Shown: positions 16,870 through 25,076 of the stretch, piece after piece
Numbering within the stretch: the first letter of the stretch is position 1
How the letters are laid out: each line of letters begins with the position of its first letter
Assembly: GCA_009991595.1 (NCBI GenBank)
Contig: JAACVK010000023.1
Coordinates: 1 to 64,000 of the forward strand
Reading direction: 5' to 3'
DNA from: a bacterium
Lineage (GTDB): Bacteria > Bdellovibrionota > UBA2428
Length of the DNA: 64,000 bases
The notes under the pieces: generated by a model
Seen by the model: the letters and a program-made list of their open reading frames with translations, nothing else
Databases searched by the model: none
Told to the model about the DNA's origin: nothing
Program-made: the position numbers and the translations under genes

Positions 16870-16909
16870 AGAAAGCTCTAAAGAGCAAAGTGCTCTCTTA
16901 GAGCTTTCT
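16870..16909. terminator. Hairpin between convergent lipoprotein and SRPBCC genes
   Basis: The left arm at 16870-16886 and right arm at 16892-16909 (core AGAAAGCTCTAA / TTAGAGCTTTCT plus GAGC/GCTC) form a strong stem. It overlaps the last codons of the reverse gene. The downstream T content is weak on both strands, so a bidirectional terminator is likely but not clear-cut. Confidence 0.5.
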
Positions 16910-17369
16910 TGCGATGACTAAACATCTGAGAAAGTATTCTTTTTAAAACCAACGCATCTAGCACTCCTGCTAAATCGACCGAGAACTCATACTCCACTAA
17001 ATCGTAAAACCATGTTCCGGCCTCTGCCATTGAAGCATCTCCAATTTTTTTAGTGCCCGCCACGAATCTGTGTGAATGGGTCCAAGACTTAAATGGTCCC
17101 TTGACCTGAATGTCTTTAAATTCGAAAATGTCTTCCGTCTCAATGACGTCAGCAATCCTAGAAGTCCACTTCAAAGCAATAGGCAACCCAAACGGGTGCA
17201 TAGAAATATCGAATTCCTTACCCTCTTCGGTAACAACATCGCCCGATAACTTCATATTTAAATAAGTGGGACTGATTTTCACCAAGTTGTTCGGGTCAGA
17301 AAAAAACTCTTTAGCAGCACTGAGCGGCACTGGAAGCCAAAATTCAGTTTTGAAAACAGATTTACTCAA
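16878..17369 (-). CDS. SRPBCC (START/Bet v1-like) ligand-binding protein
   Basis: The likely start is the TTG at 17369, giving 163 residues (MSKSVFKTEFWLPVP). A longer frame would run back through the nuoB stop and is not plausible. The pattern is that of CoxG/SRPBCC proteins: an N-terminal strand with LPVPLSAAKEFFSDPNNLVKISP, then alternating strands with the SWTHSHRF and TWFYDLVEYEF segments, and a long C-terminal helix ending in SHRKKALREHF. These small domains bind hydrophobic ligands. It begins 10 bases after nuoB and is probably co-transcribed; any link to complex I is unproven. Confidence 0.75.
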   Translation of the reverse strand: MSKSVFKTEFWLPVPLSAAKEFFSDPNNLVKISPTYLNMKLSGDVVTEEGKEFDISMHPFGLPIALKWTSRIADVIETEDIFEFKDIQVKGPFKSWTHSHRFVAGTKKIGDASMAEAGTWFYDLVEYEFSVDLAGVLDALVLKRILSQMFSHRKKALREHFAL

Positions 17370-17379
17370 AATATTTTCT

Positions 17380-17952
17380 TTATGCTGCAGTTTCAGGCTT
17401 ATTAACGGGCTTTTCGTCGGCTTCGCCCAATTGACGACCGCGTTTGCCGTATCCACCTTGATGATCACCAGAAGTTGGCCGAGCCACCATCACTTTGTTT
17501 TGAAGCTTAATGAGTCCATCCAGCAAAGCCTCAGGCCTTGGTGGACAACCAGGAACATACACATCAACTGGGACCACTCGATCCACACCCTTAAGAACAC
17601 TATAGCCGTCTTTCCAATAAGGTCCGCCCTTTGTGGCACAAGATCCCATTGCAATAACCCACTTTGGATCAGGCATTTGATCATACAAACGCTTCACTCG
17701 AGTCGCCATTTTCAAAGTCACAGTTCCAGCAACAATCATAAAATCTGCTTGGCGAGGAGTGGCACGAAAAACACCACAACCAAAACGCTCTAAATCATAA
17801 TTGGCAGCCCCTGTTGCCATCATTTCAATCGCACAACAAGCCAGACCAAAAGTCATAGGCCAAAGAGAATTCTTTCTCCCCCAGTTGACGACATCATCAA
17901 CGCGACCAAGAACAAGGTTATCTCCAGAGTTCATTATTGGTAAATCTGACAT
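17380..17952 (-). CDS. nuoB: NuoB, NADH-quinone oxidoreductase subunit B
   Basis: NuoB holds cluster N2, the last iron-sulfur centre of complex I before quinone. The four ligand cysteines are present: C39-C40 in [11 protein letters not shown]105 in MGSCA, and C136 in [11 protein letters not shown]. The [12 protein letters not shown]-type segment (here [18 protein letters not shown]) and [20 protein letters not shown] are signature sequence. The C-terminus is extended by about 25 charged residues ([19 protein letters not shown]). AAAGGA lies 8 bases before the ATG. Its neighbours are an IscA-like Fe-S protein upstream and an SRPBCC gene downstream, with no other nuo subunit adjacent. Confidence 0.96.
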   Translation of the reverse strand: MSDLPIMNSGDNLVLGRVDDVVNWGRKNSLWPMTFGLACCAIEMMATGAANYDLERFGCGVFRATPRQADFMIVAGTVTLKMATRVKRLYDQMPDPKWVIAMGSCATKGGPYWKDGYSVLKGVDRVVPVDVYVPGCPPRPEALLDGLIKLQNKVMVARPTSGDHQGGYGKRGRQLGEADEKPVNKPETAA

Positions 17953-17996
17953 GCTTTATCCTTTCTACCATGGGAGAGCCCCACTTAGAACCTGCA

Positions 17997-18332
17997 CTAG
18001 GCGGAAAAACTAGAGCCGCAACCACAAGAGGTTTTGGCATTCGGGTTATTAAAAACAAAACCCTGGCCGTTGAGCCCGTCGCTAAAGTCTAAAATCGTAC
18101 CCTTTACAAAAAGAAGGCTTTTAGGGTCGAGAGTGAGTCGAACGCCTTTGCAATCATAAGCCTTTTCGCCCTCGGTAGGGGTTTCCGTAAAGTCGAGCTT
18201 GTAGGAAAGCCCAGAGCAGCCGCCACCGACGACTCCAATCTTGAGACACCAGCCAGCCTTGTTTTCTTTGGCTTGAATAGACTTCACTTGCTCGGCAGCC
18301 TTTTCGGTAAGTTCAAACGGCATCTGTTCCAT
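17997..18332 (-). CDS. IscA/ErpA-type iron-sulfur assembly protein (HesB family)
   Basis: A 111-residue A-type Fe-S carrier. The three conserved cysteines are C39 (GGGCSGLSY), C103 and C105 (CGCGSSF at the C-terminus). The FELTEKAAEQVK N-terminus also fits. A-type carriers deliver clusters to apo-proteins. It lies 44 bases upstream of nuoB on the same strand, and NuoB needs a 4Fe-4S cluster, so a supply role for complex I is a reasonable inference. ErpA versus IscA cannot be decided by eye. Confidence 0.93.
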   Translation of the reverse strand: MEQMPFELTEKAAEQVKSIQAKENKAGWCLKIGVVGGGCSGLSYKLDFTETPTEGEKAYDCKGVRLTLDPKSLLFVKGTILDFSDGLNGQGFVFNNPNAKTSCGCGSSFSA

Positions 18333-18487
18333 GATTTCAGGCTAGCTCATTTGAAGTGTCGCTCACAAGAAAAGCCTTCGTTAAAGTCCTGATTTCTCTA
18401 ATGGCTTGCTTCAAACGAGGAAAAGATCTATTAAAAATCGACAACTTACTTGACACAAAACCTTAAACACGGCAGAGATTAGACACA

Positions 18488-19945
18488 ATGCAACATTTGC
18501 TCAGAGACCCCGTCCACCGCACGATTTCACTCAGCAGTGACGAGCGCCGCATTATTGATCACCCCTACTTTCAAAGGCTTCGTAGAATCAAACAAACAGC
18601 CTTCCTTAACTTAATCTTTCCAGGGGCCACACATGATCGCTTTAGCCACAGCATAGGGGCCATGCACGTAGCCGGCTTGCTCTTTGATCCCATCGCGGAA
18701 GAGTTTATCTCATCCTACGGACCTAGAGCCCTTCAACCCACTCAGGTCGACTACTTCAGACGCTTGGTCCGGATGGCAGCCCTCTTGCACGACATCGGAC
18801 ACGGACCCTTCTCACACAGCCTTGAGGGGGTCAGCAAAGCAGGAAAACCTATTCACCCAAGGCGCGAGGAACTTTTTGAAGAAGGTCTAATCCCTCATCA
18901 CTGGATAGATCCCAAAGGCGCCGCCGCAAAAAAATCTTGGATGAAAACCGCCGCTAGTCACGAAGATTTTAGCGTCGCCATTATCTCGCTCATCTCGGAA
19001 GAAAACGACGGGAGAGTTGGCGGACTCTATGCTCAAGATGTCGTGGCCCTCTTCAATGATTGGGTGGTGCCCTCTCACGAATTTGAGGAAATGAACAAGG
19101 TGGGCCCATCCGGAAAATGGAGCCTTCGCAAGGCCCTTAAGAGCTTGGTGTCCGGTGAGATTGATGCCGATAGAATGGACTACCTCCTCCGAGACTCTCA
19201 CTACACGGGAGTTCCCTACGGCCAATATGATAGAGAAATGCTTTTAGAAAACCTCCTTTTTCGACCTGACCCTTTGAAAAAGCGCGAGCTCTGTGTTGCC
19301 TTAAGACGCAAAGCTCTTCACGCTTTTGAAGATTTCTTAATTTCTCGCTTCCATATGTTCATGCAACTCTACTCTCACAAGACGGTCGTCGGCTTTGACG
19401 TTATTTTAGAGAATGCTATTGCAGAACTTCCTGACTTTAAGATTGATCCTAATCTGCAAGACTATCTCACATGGTCAGATGACTACCTGCTTAGAAAAAT
19501 TATCGAAAATCGATCTTCGCGATGGGGAATGCACATTCGCGACAGGCAAACTCTTAAGCATCTTTTTACGGTTCGACAAAAAGAACAAAAACATTTCATG
19601 AAGTTTATTAAACCCTATGAGCTCTCTCGTGGAACAACTGCCTGGTTTCCCTCTTTAACGACAAAAGAAAGAGAGAAAACTGAAGAAGTTCCAAAGATAT
19701 GGTGGCGACCGGCTGTGAACTACCTTACTCGTGGTGTGCGAGGCCGTTTCCCACTCTACCTAGAAGACAAAGGCAAACTTGTCCCCATTGAAGACCTCTC
19801 GTTGTTATTGAAAAGTGATTACGTTCGACGCTTTGAAATGATTCACGTCTACAGTCTACGAAACGACAATGCAGAAGTTAAAAAGTGGTTTAACAAGAAG
19901 GGTCTCTCTGAAAAATTCATCAAACAAGAGACCCAACCTCTGTAA
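18488..19945 (+). CDS. HD-domain phosphohydrolase (SAMHD1/dGTPase-like)
   Basis: A 485-residue protein. It begins with MQHLLRDPVHRTISLSSDERRIIDHPYFQRLRRIKQ, the typical start of this HD subfamily, and FSHSIGAMHVAG supplies the first metal-binding His. The HD pair is H101-D102 in LLHDIGHGPFSHSLEG. A later GEIDADRMDYLLRDSHYTGVPYG is also conserved in the group. The family hydrolyses dNTPs or related nucleotides; the substrate is not shown by sequence. A perfect TTGACA lies at 18450-18455 but I see no well-spaced -10 box. It is divergent from the Fe-S carrier gene. Confidence 0.9.
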   Translation: MQHLLRDPVHRTISLSSDERRIIDHPYFQRLRRIKQTAFLNLIFPGATHDRFSHSIGAMHVAGLLFDPIAEEFISSYGPRALQPTQVDYFRRLVRMAALLHDIGHGPFSHSLEGVSKAGKPIHPRREELFEEGLIPHHWIDPKGAAAKKSWMKTAASHEDFSVAIISLISEENDGRVGGLYAQDVVALFNDWVVPSHEFEEMNKVGPSGKWSLRKALKSLVSGEIDADRMDYLLRDSHYTGVPYGQYDREMLLENLLFRPDPLKKRELCVALRRKALHAFEDFLISRFHMFMQLYSHKTVVGFDVILENAIAELPDFKIDPNLQDYLTWSDDYLLRKIIENRSSRWGMHIRDRQTLKHLFTVRQKEQKHFMKFIKPYELSRGTTAWFPSLTTKEREKTEEVPKIWWRPAVNYLTRGVRGRFPLYLEDKGKLVPIEDLSLLLKSDYVRRFEMIHVYSLRNDNAEVKKWFNKKGLSEKFIKQETQPL

Positions 19946-19956
19946 TCTTAGCTCTC

Positions 19957-20736
19957 TTAAAAGCGGTAACTTCCACCAACAATGAATCGAACATCTTCTG
20001 CCGCTTCGCTCAACCCCACCCGCATGGTGGCGTCCAGCAAGAGTTTCTCACCGGTAGCGTAAACCGCCCCAACTCCAAGTAACGACGCCCACGGCATATC
20101 GTCCTCAAAAGTGTTTCGGCTATAATATTCAACATACATTGCAATTGGGTCAGCCAGAGGCTTGGTAATGCTAACTGAATTCACTAGCTCAAAGTGGTAT
20201 CCATCGGCATCGGCCACATCTTCAAAAATATCAACTTCAATCATAGCTCCAAAAGTAAACTCGTCTTTAAGCTCTAGAGTAAAAGGAGCTTTTACTCCAA
20301 ACTCGATAGCATCGTTTGTGTAGTTGTGAGTGTTGGAAGGAATTTTTACAAAAGGCACAACAGACAACGCCGAATTGTAATCTCGGTTACCCCAAATGTT
20401 ATACTCAGCACCTAAACGCACATCACCAATTCCACTCTTTGATTGGAGATTGCTGGGATTAAAATGACGAAAAACGTCAAAAGACGTGAAAATGTCTAAC
20501 ACGTTCGTCAGACCATATTTAGCAGAAAGCGAAAGAACATCCACATTGTGCCTCTTGTAGCCACCATCTTTTTCATAGCCATATTCAAGCGCGCTTCCCT
20601 CTAGTTGAAACATCCCAGGACCTACGGTCTGAGGCTTTTCAGTAAGCTGAGGTCGATCTGCGGATCGCAAAACTTCTACATCCGCAAATACCAATGAAGT
20701 TGAACAAAAAATACAATACGCTAAAACTTTTTTCAC
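19957..20736 (-). CDS. Outer-membrane beta-barrel protein (MetA-type transporter-like)
   Basis: A 259-residue protein starting at GTG 20736, which has AGGAGG six bases upstream; an in-frame TTG at 20739 is too close. A signal peptide covers about residues 1-19 (cleavage after VFA). The rest shows barrel strands of the phenol-degradation MetA/transporter family type (TEKPQTVGPGMFQLEGSALE near the N-terminus, LDIFTSFDVFRHF, RLGAEYNIWG) and ends in a Phe. No substrate can be named. Confidence 0.75.
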   Translation of the reverse strand: MKKVLAYCIFCSTSLVFADVEVLRSADRPQLTEKPQTVGPGMFQLEGSALEYGYEKDGGYKRHNVDVLSLSAKYGLTNVLDIFTSFDVFRHFNPSNLQSKSGIGDVRLGAEYNIWGNRDYNSALSVVPFVKIPSNTHNYTNDAIEFGVKAPFTLELKDEFTFGAMIEVDIFEDVADADGYHFELVNSVSITKPLADPIAMYVEYYSRNTFEDDMPWASLLGVGAVYATGEKLLLDATMRVGLSEAAEDVRFIVGGSYRF

Positions 20737-20781
20737 CAAAAACCTCCTGGTTAGTGGAATGCAATTTATAACGAAGAATGT

Positions 20782-21330
20782 CTAAATGCAAAGATACTCA
20801 GCAAGAGCTTCTGGGCTTCCCCTAAAGAGCCTTTTCTGCTTCGACCAAAGCTCGGCCCTTAAGACCCAATGCTTGGCTTCAAATCTGCCCTTAGAATCTT
20901 TTCGTCTAGCCAAAACCGTCTTCAGAACAACCTTTAACTCAGGCCCAAGCTTTCCAAATTCTAATTTTCCGAGCTCAGAAATGATCCCGTTGATTTCAGA
21001 GTCATCACCAAGCCCCCTCAACCACTTTAACCACTCCCTTTTTGCTAAAGTGCTACCAGGCACCTTCATCAAAGAGATCACTAGCTGACTAGGGCTCGAA
21101 CTTCTCAAGTAAGACTTTGCGCTCCAATGTGTGCTGTCCTTCTGAAGCAAGCTCAGAAGGCCTCTAAAGCGTGTTGAGATCAAATTGTGACGTTTAGACT
21201 TTGGAAAAAACTCCCATGACTGCAACTCAAACTCTTCGATGGACCAGAGTCGCCAATCTTCTGGCCGACTCGCTAAAAAGGCCATGGCCCCTTCAGACAC
21301 ATCTTCAAATGGAGGTATCACGCACTTCAT
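20782..21330 (-). CDS. Hypothetical protein (182 aa)
   Basis: A cytoplasmic-looking helical protein with frequent Trp, Lys and Leu, no signal peptide, and no motif I recognise. The start is the ATG at 21330; a TTG precedes it by one codon. It lies 46 bases upstream of the outer-membrane barrel gene on the same strand and is divergent from the nrnA-like gene. The composition (Leu-rich helices, KLEFGKLGPELK) resembles a repeat-helix protein, but this is only an impression. Confidence 0.55.
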   Translation of the reverse strand: MKCVIPPFEDVSEGAMAFLASRPEDWRLWSIEEFELQSWEFFPKSKRHNLISTRFRGLLSLLQKDSTHWSAKSYLRSSSPSQLVISLMKVPGSTLAKREWLKWLRGLGDDSEINGIISELGKLEFGKLGPELKVVLKTVLARRKDSKGRFEAKHWVLRAELWSKQKRLFRGSPEALAEYLCI

Positions 21331-21415
21331 CAATATTTCTCATCATAATTCGCGTTGTGCCAGCAACCAAGCCTTGAGCTTCTTTTCTGTTCGGGGTTCA
21401 ATAGAATGAAAAGAT

Positions 21416-22381
21416 ATGGATTTTCAAAGCTTTATTGATAGCATCGCCGCGGTAAAAAGCCTTGGCATCACTGCCCCCTGTCCACCCGACGGAGACTCGG
21501 TGGGGGCTCAATGTGCGCTCAAAGAGCTCATCGAGCAGCTTCACCCACACGTAAAGGTTGAGATCATCAACGAAGACCCTTGCCCCAAACGCTACGAATT
21601 TTTGAAGCTTTCCGACCAGTTCAAACAATCAAAAGACATTAAAGAGAGTCCCGAGGCTTGGCTCTGTGTTGACGGAGGCCCTTTACGCTCTGGAGTCGAA
21701 ACAAAGAAGCTTTGGGACAAAGCTAAAATTCACGGCTTAATGGATCACCATGTTGTGGGATCAAAAGAATCCTTTCACTTTCAACTTTATGATCCAACGG
21801 CCGCTGCTACTACTGAAATGGTTTATAAACTTGCCATGCATTGCAAAGCCAAACTAACGCCTTCGTTGGCCCAGGCCATATACGTAGGCCTTATTTACGA
21901 TACAGGTCTCTTCAAACACTCCAACACAACTCCAGAAATTATGAGGATTGGCGCACATTTACTTGAAGTTGGATTCAACCATACCGAGACTGCAGAAAAA
22001 GCAATGTTAATCCGCAGCAAAGGAAGCCTTGACCTCCTACGACTGATGCTCAACAAATTTAATCATTCCGATAAAATTTCTTGGAGTGCAATCACTCACG
22101 CAGAATTTATTGAATCTGGCGCGACTGGTGAGGACAAGGACGGGTTGATTGACGTTTTATTCTTACAAGATAAATGTTCTGTTGCAGTCTTGTTTTTTGA
22201 GGCCAAACCCAGCTTGTGGAAACTTTCTTTCAGATCCCGTGGCCCCGATGTTGCTTCTTTTGCTAGATCGCTTAACCCTCAAGGTGGTGGCCACAAACTT
22301 GCTTCGGGTTGCACTCTTGAAGGTGACATGAAGACCATTACCGATAAAACCATCAGCTCACTTTCAAAGGTTGTTTCATAA
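21416..22381 (+). CDS. DHH/DHHA1 phosphoesterase, NrnA-like (oligoribonuclease / pAp phosphatase)
   Basis: A 321-residue cytoplasmic phosphoesterase. NrnA-type enzymes degrade short oligoribonucleotides and dephosphorylate 3'-phosphoadenosine 5'-phosphate. The DHH motif is D110-H111-H112. Motif I reads PCPPDGDSVGA, with D25 and D27 present. The third motif is LCVDGG (about residue 82), and the C-terminal DHHA1 domain has SFRSRGPDVASFA and the GGGHKLASG signature. The oddity is that the usual motif I His (HxxPDxD) is Pro at position 21. It starts the forward pair with the lytic transglycosylase, which follows after 8 bases. Confidence 0.85.
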   Translation: MDFQSFIDSIAAVKSLGITAPCPPDGDSVGAQCALKELIEQLHPHVKVEIINEDPCPKRYEFLKLSDQFKQSKDIKESPEAWLCVDGGPLRSGVETKKLWDKAKIHGLMDHHVVGSKESFHFQLYDPTAAATTEMVYKLAMHCKAKLTPSLAQAIYVGLIYDTGLFKHSNTTPEIMRIGAHLLEVGFNHTETAEKAMLIRSKGSLDLLRLMLNKFNHSDKISWSAITHAEFIESGATGEDKDGLIDVLFLQDKCSVAVLFFEAKPSLWKLSFRSRGPDVASFARSLNPQGGGHKLASGCTLEGDMKTITDKTISSLSKVVS

Positions 22382-22389
22382 ATTTTAAG

Positions 22390-24030
22390 ATGAAGCTTCT
22401 TCAAAAAATACTATTAGGAACTTTAACAGCAACTTTCGCCCCAGCTGCCTGGTCGGAAGAGCAAAAGTCACCTCTTGAAGGTTACGCACAAAAGCTTGGC
22501 TACGAAAATGCTTCCAAGCTAAAAGAAGAATATGAAGAATTTAGCAAACGTGTAAAAGCAGGCTTTGCACCTAAAGACTATTTCACCTTGTGCAGAAAAA
22601 CCTATCAACAATCCCTATGTGATGTTCTTAAAGAGCATCTAAAACCTCTCCCCACACTGAGTTCCTCCAGCAGACGGGCCAAAACTCCAACCATCCCCTT
22701 TAGGCTCTCCAACAAAGACAAGCTTCAAGCTGTTTCAATTAGAACTCTTGCCCGCAAGATTCCCAATTTTTCTAAAAAAACTCTGTCCAGCTGGGCTGAA
22801 GAAGCCTTAAAGACAAAGCAATGCCCAAAAAACCTAAACCTTGCTGTTGCCCTAGAGCTTGAACAGAAAGAGCCAGAGGGCGCAGATTGGAAGACCATAG
22901 ACTCCCTGTGGGAGGAAGGCCTAGCTTGTGTAACTCCGGAGACAATTTCTTCTGAGTATATTTTTCTCAGAGCAGCCCTAAGTCAAATAGCAAGAAACAA
23001 CTTCAAAAAGGCTCTAACTTATTTAAACTCTTCTATTGAGTCCAAAGAAGAGGATGAAGATTTCAGATCCCATCATTGGAAATACTTTGTTTTAAAAGAA
23101 TTGAAAGAAAATTCTGCCGCCGAGAAGCAACTTGATTTGATAGGAGAAAAATTTCCGCTTTCTTGGTATTGGATAAGCCATTCAAACGACCATAAATCCG
23201 ACCCCTTAGAAGTTCTTAGCAAGCGAAGTAAAATTGCAGATGTTGATGACGCCCAAGATAGTATGACAAATCAATACCTTTATTGGACTCGTGTCGCCGC
23301 AGAGCTTGAAAAAGATCCAAACGATTTGAGAATATTTTTTGAAAAAGTAGCTCAAAGAGTTATTGCAGAGCAAAACATTGGACTTTCTCAGTCTACTGCT
23401 CGAACTTTTAATAAAATGGGGCTCTATCGGTTTCAGATATATGCCTTGTCTCAAGTTATATTGAAGTCACCGGAAAAATTGAACAGAGAGCACCTTGAGT
23501 TACTTTTCCCTAGACCATTTTTCGAGAATATGAAGCAGCATTCTGGTGAGATTGATACAGCGATTCTTCTTGGATTAGCTAGACAAGAAAGCGGATTTGA
23601 TAGCTTTGCCCGCTCCTCGGCCAATGCTCGAGGCCTACTTCAAATACTTCATTCAACAGCTTTAGGGCTCAACAAGAAAATAACTCACACTGATCTTTAT
23701 AATTATGACCTCAACATTCAACTTGGCGCAAAATACATTGCCCGACTTCTAAACCGCTTTGACGGCTCTCTCGAGCAAGCTCTTGGGGCCTATAATGCGG
23801 GGTCCACCCACATGAAGCGCTGGAAAGAACGCTATTCTTGGGTGAAGAACGAACAGTTGTTCATGGACTTCATTCCATTCAGAGAAACTAGAGACTACAT
23901 CCCCTCAATCATTCGCAACGCCTACTGGTATCACCGGCTATTTCCCAGTCTAAATGAAAATGGAAATAAAAAGGTTATTTCTGGAAAGCTCCTTGAGCCT
24001 TTGCTGAAAACAAGTCAAACCAAACCCTAG
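22390..24030 (+). CDS. Lytic transglycosylase, Slt70-like
   Basis: A 546-residue periplasmic murein hydrolase with a signal peptide (about residues 1-22, cleavage after AWS). Residues about 100-370 are helical repeats like the Slt70 superhelical ring. The SLT catalytic domain is about 385-520: LARQESGFDSFARSSANARG places the catalytic Glu at about E400. GLLQI, YNAGSTHMKRW and FIPFRETRDYIPSIIRN are also conserved SLT motifs. It cleaves the MurNAc-GlcNAc bond, forming 1,6-anhydro ends. Its 3' end overlaps the reverse-strand gene by 56 bases. Confidence 0.93.
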   Translation: MKLLQKILLGTLTATFAPAAWSEEQKSPLEGYAQKLGYENASKLKEEYEEFSKRVKAGFAPKDYFTLCRKTYQQSLCDVLKEHLKPLPTLSSSSRRAKTPTIPFRLSNKDKLQAVSIRTLARKIPNFSKKTLSSWAEEALKTKQCPKNLNLAVALELEQKEPEGADWKTIDSLWEEGLACVTPETISSEYIFLRAALSQIARNNFKKALTYLNSSIESKEEDEDFRSHHWKYFVLKELKENSAAEKQLDLIGEKFPLSWYWISHSNDHKSDPLEVLSKRSKIADVDDAQDSMTNQYLYWTRVAAELEKDPNDLRIFFEKVAQRVIAEQNIGLSQSTARTFNKMGLYRFQIYALSQVILKSPEKLNREHLELLFPRPFFENMKQHSGEIDTAILLGLARQESGFDSFARSSANARGLLQILHSTALGLNKKITHTDLYNYDLNIQLGAKYIARLLNRFDGSLEQALGAYNAGSTHMKRWKERYSWVKNEQLFMDFIPFRETRDYIPSIIRNAYWYHRLFPSLNENGNKKVISGKLLEPLLKTSQTKP

Positions 24031-24667
24031 ACAAGGTAGAAACTGCATTTTTTTTAATATGTGAAGAAACTTTCAAGCATCCGTAGGGAATGTTTAATCC
24101 TTTACAGAAACTACTCAGCTCTCCGGTAAAATCATCCATGCCGAAACAATTTAAATCATCTTGGATAAGTTTCTTGAGCTTTCTATTTTCCAAAACTTTT
24201 GTGGTAGAAAAAATATTTTTCTCACTGGTCATGTACACTTTGGGTGAAGCCGCCAAAAGAGCGCCTAGCTCTGACTGAATCTTTATGTCAAAGCGAAACT
24301 CCTCATACAATAAAGGGCCTGAGAGTAAATCTAAATTACATTCAGAGCGCAAACAGTTTTGGGGAAAATAAACACAATCCTCGGCCGTTTCAAGGGCTGC
24401 GCTGGTGAGCACCTCAACAACCCCCGTCGAAACAAAAGCATCGACTTGAAGGTTTTTGTAACACCAAACCAAAGCCTCTCCGTTCTCAGGCCAAGCGCGA
24501 TCCAACAAAACAAAAGACGGATAGGGCTTAGACTCATCCGAATCAGCCATTAGGATGGGGGCACCGAAAGGAGTGTCGCTCTTCACAAAAGCCTTCTTGT
24601 CTTCTTTTAAAAAGACTGCACTCAAAGCTTCAAACTCTTTAGCTTTTTCAACAACTGCTAACCACAT
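23975..24667 (-). CDS. Degenerate nucleosidase/phosphorylase-like protein (PNP/MTAN fold, tentative)
   Basis: A 230-residue cytoplasmic protein. The start resembles MTA/SAH nucleosidases (AVVEKAKEFEAL compared with the family xxAxxxEhxxL). The C-terminal part (GALLAASPKVYMTSEKNIFS, then FGMDDFTGELSSFCKGLNIP and LKVSSH) lines up with the GD.F ... DMEGAA..VC...GIPF ... R.ISD region. The usual DMEGAA reads DDFTGE and the catalytic ISD reads SSH, so it is probably altered in activity or only a distant relative. Its 3' end overlaps the lytic transglycosylase gene tail to tail by 56 bases. Confidence 0.6.
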   Translation of the reverse strand: MWLAVVEKAKEFEALSAVFLKEDKKAFVKSDTPFGAPILMADSDESKPYPSFVLLDRAWPENGEALVWCYKNLQVDAFVSTGVVEVLTSAALETAEDCVYFPQNCLRSECNLDLLSGPLLYEEFRFDIKIQSELGALLAASPKVYMTSEKNIFSTTKVLENRKLKKLIQDDLNCFGMDDFTGELSSFCKGLNIPYGCLKVSSHIKKNAVSTLSRVWFDLFSAKAQGAFQK

Positions 24668-24713
24668 CTAAACCTTTGCTCCTTTTGTAAGCCTCGTGTA
24701 GGATCATCCTATT

Positions 24714-25010
24714 ATGGAATCGCTACCAAAACACCCCAAACAAGCAGAAATCAAAGTCTACACAAAAGATTATTGCCCCTACTGCACGGCCGCAATGAAT
24801 CTTTTAACCCAAAAAGGCGCTGGCTATGACCCGATTGACGTTGGCAGCGACCCTAAACTTTTTGAAGAAATGCTTAAAAGAGCCAGCCCTCGTCGAACCG
24901 TTCCCCAGATCTTTATTGACGACCTTGGTGTTGGTGGATTCGACGATATTCAAGCGTTGGACTCTCAAGGAAAGCTAGAGGCTCTCCTCTTTCCAAATGG
25001 CCGAGAGTAG
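24714..25010 (+). CDS. Glutaredoxin (GrxC-type, dithiol)
   Basis: A 98-residue glutaredoxin with the dithiol active site CPYC at about residues 18-21 (YCPYC). The family TVPQIFID cis-proline segment follows at about residue 62, and GGFDDIQALDSQGKLEALL at the C-terminus is the glutathione-binding end (usually GGCDD). It reduces disulfides with glutathione. It is divergent from the nucleosidase-like gene across 46 bases. It has no partner genes in an operon. Confidence 0.94.
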   Translation: MESLPKHPKQAEIKVYTKDYCPYCTAAMNLLTQKGAGYDPIDVGSDPKLFEEMLKRASPRRTVPQIFIDDLGVGGFDDIQALDSQGKLEALLFPNGRE

Positions 25011-25076
25011 CCGCCCTTCTTGGTAACATAAAGTAAGAATAATTGAAGAGCCTTGCCGCTTAATACAGTTTATTTG

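Noticed and set aside
17370-17468. N-terminal extension of the SRPBCC protein through the nuoB stop
   Set aside because: The TTG at 17369 begins the conserved fold; the extra residues are a shadow of nuoB.
18450-18478. TTGACA upstream of the HD-domain gene as a promoter
   Set aside because: The -35 box is perfect but no -10 box is seen at 16-18 bases.
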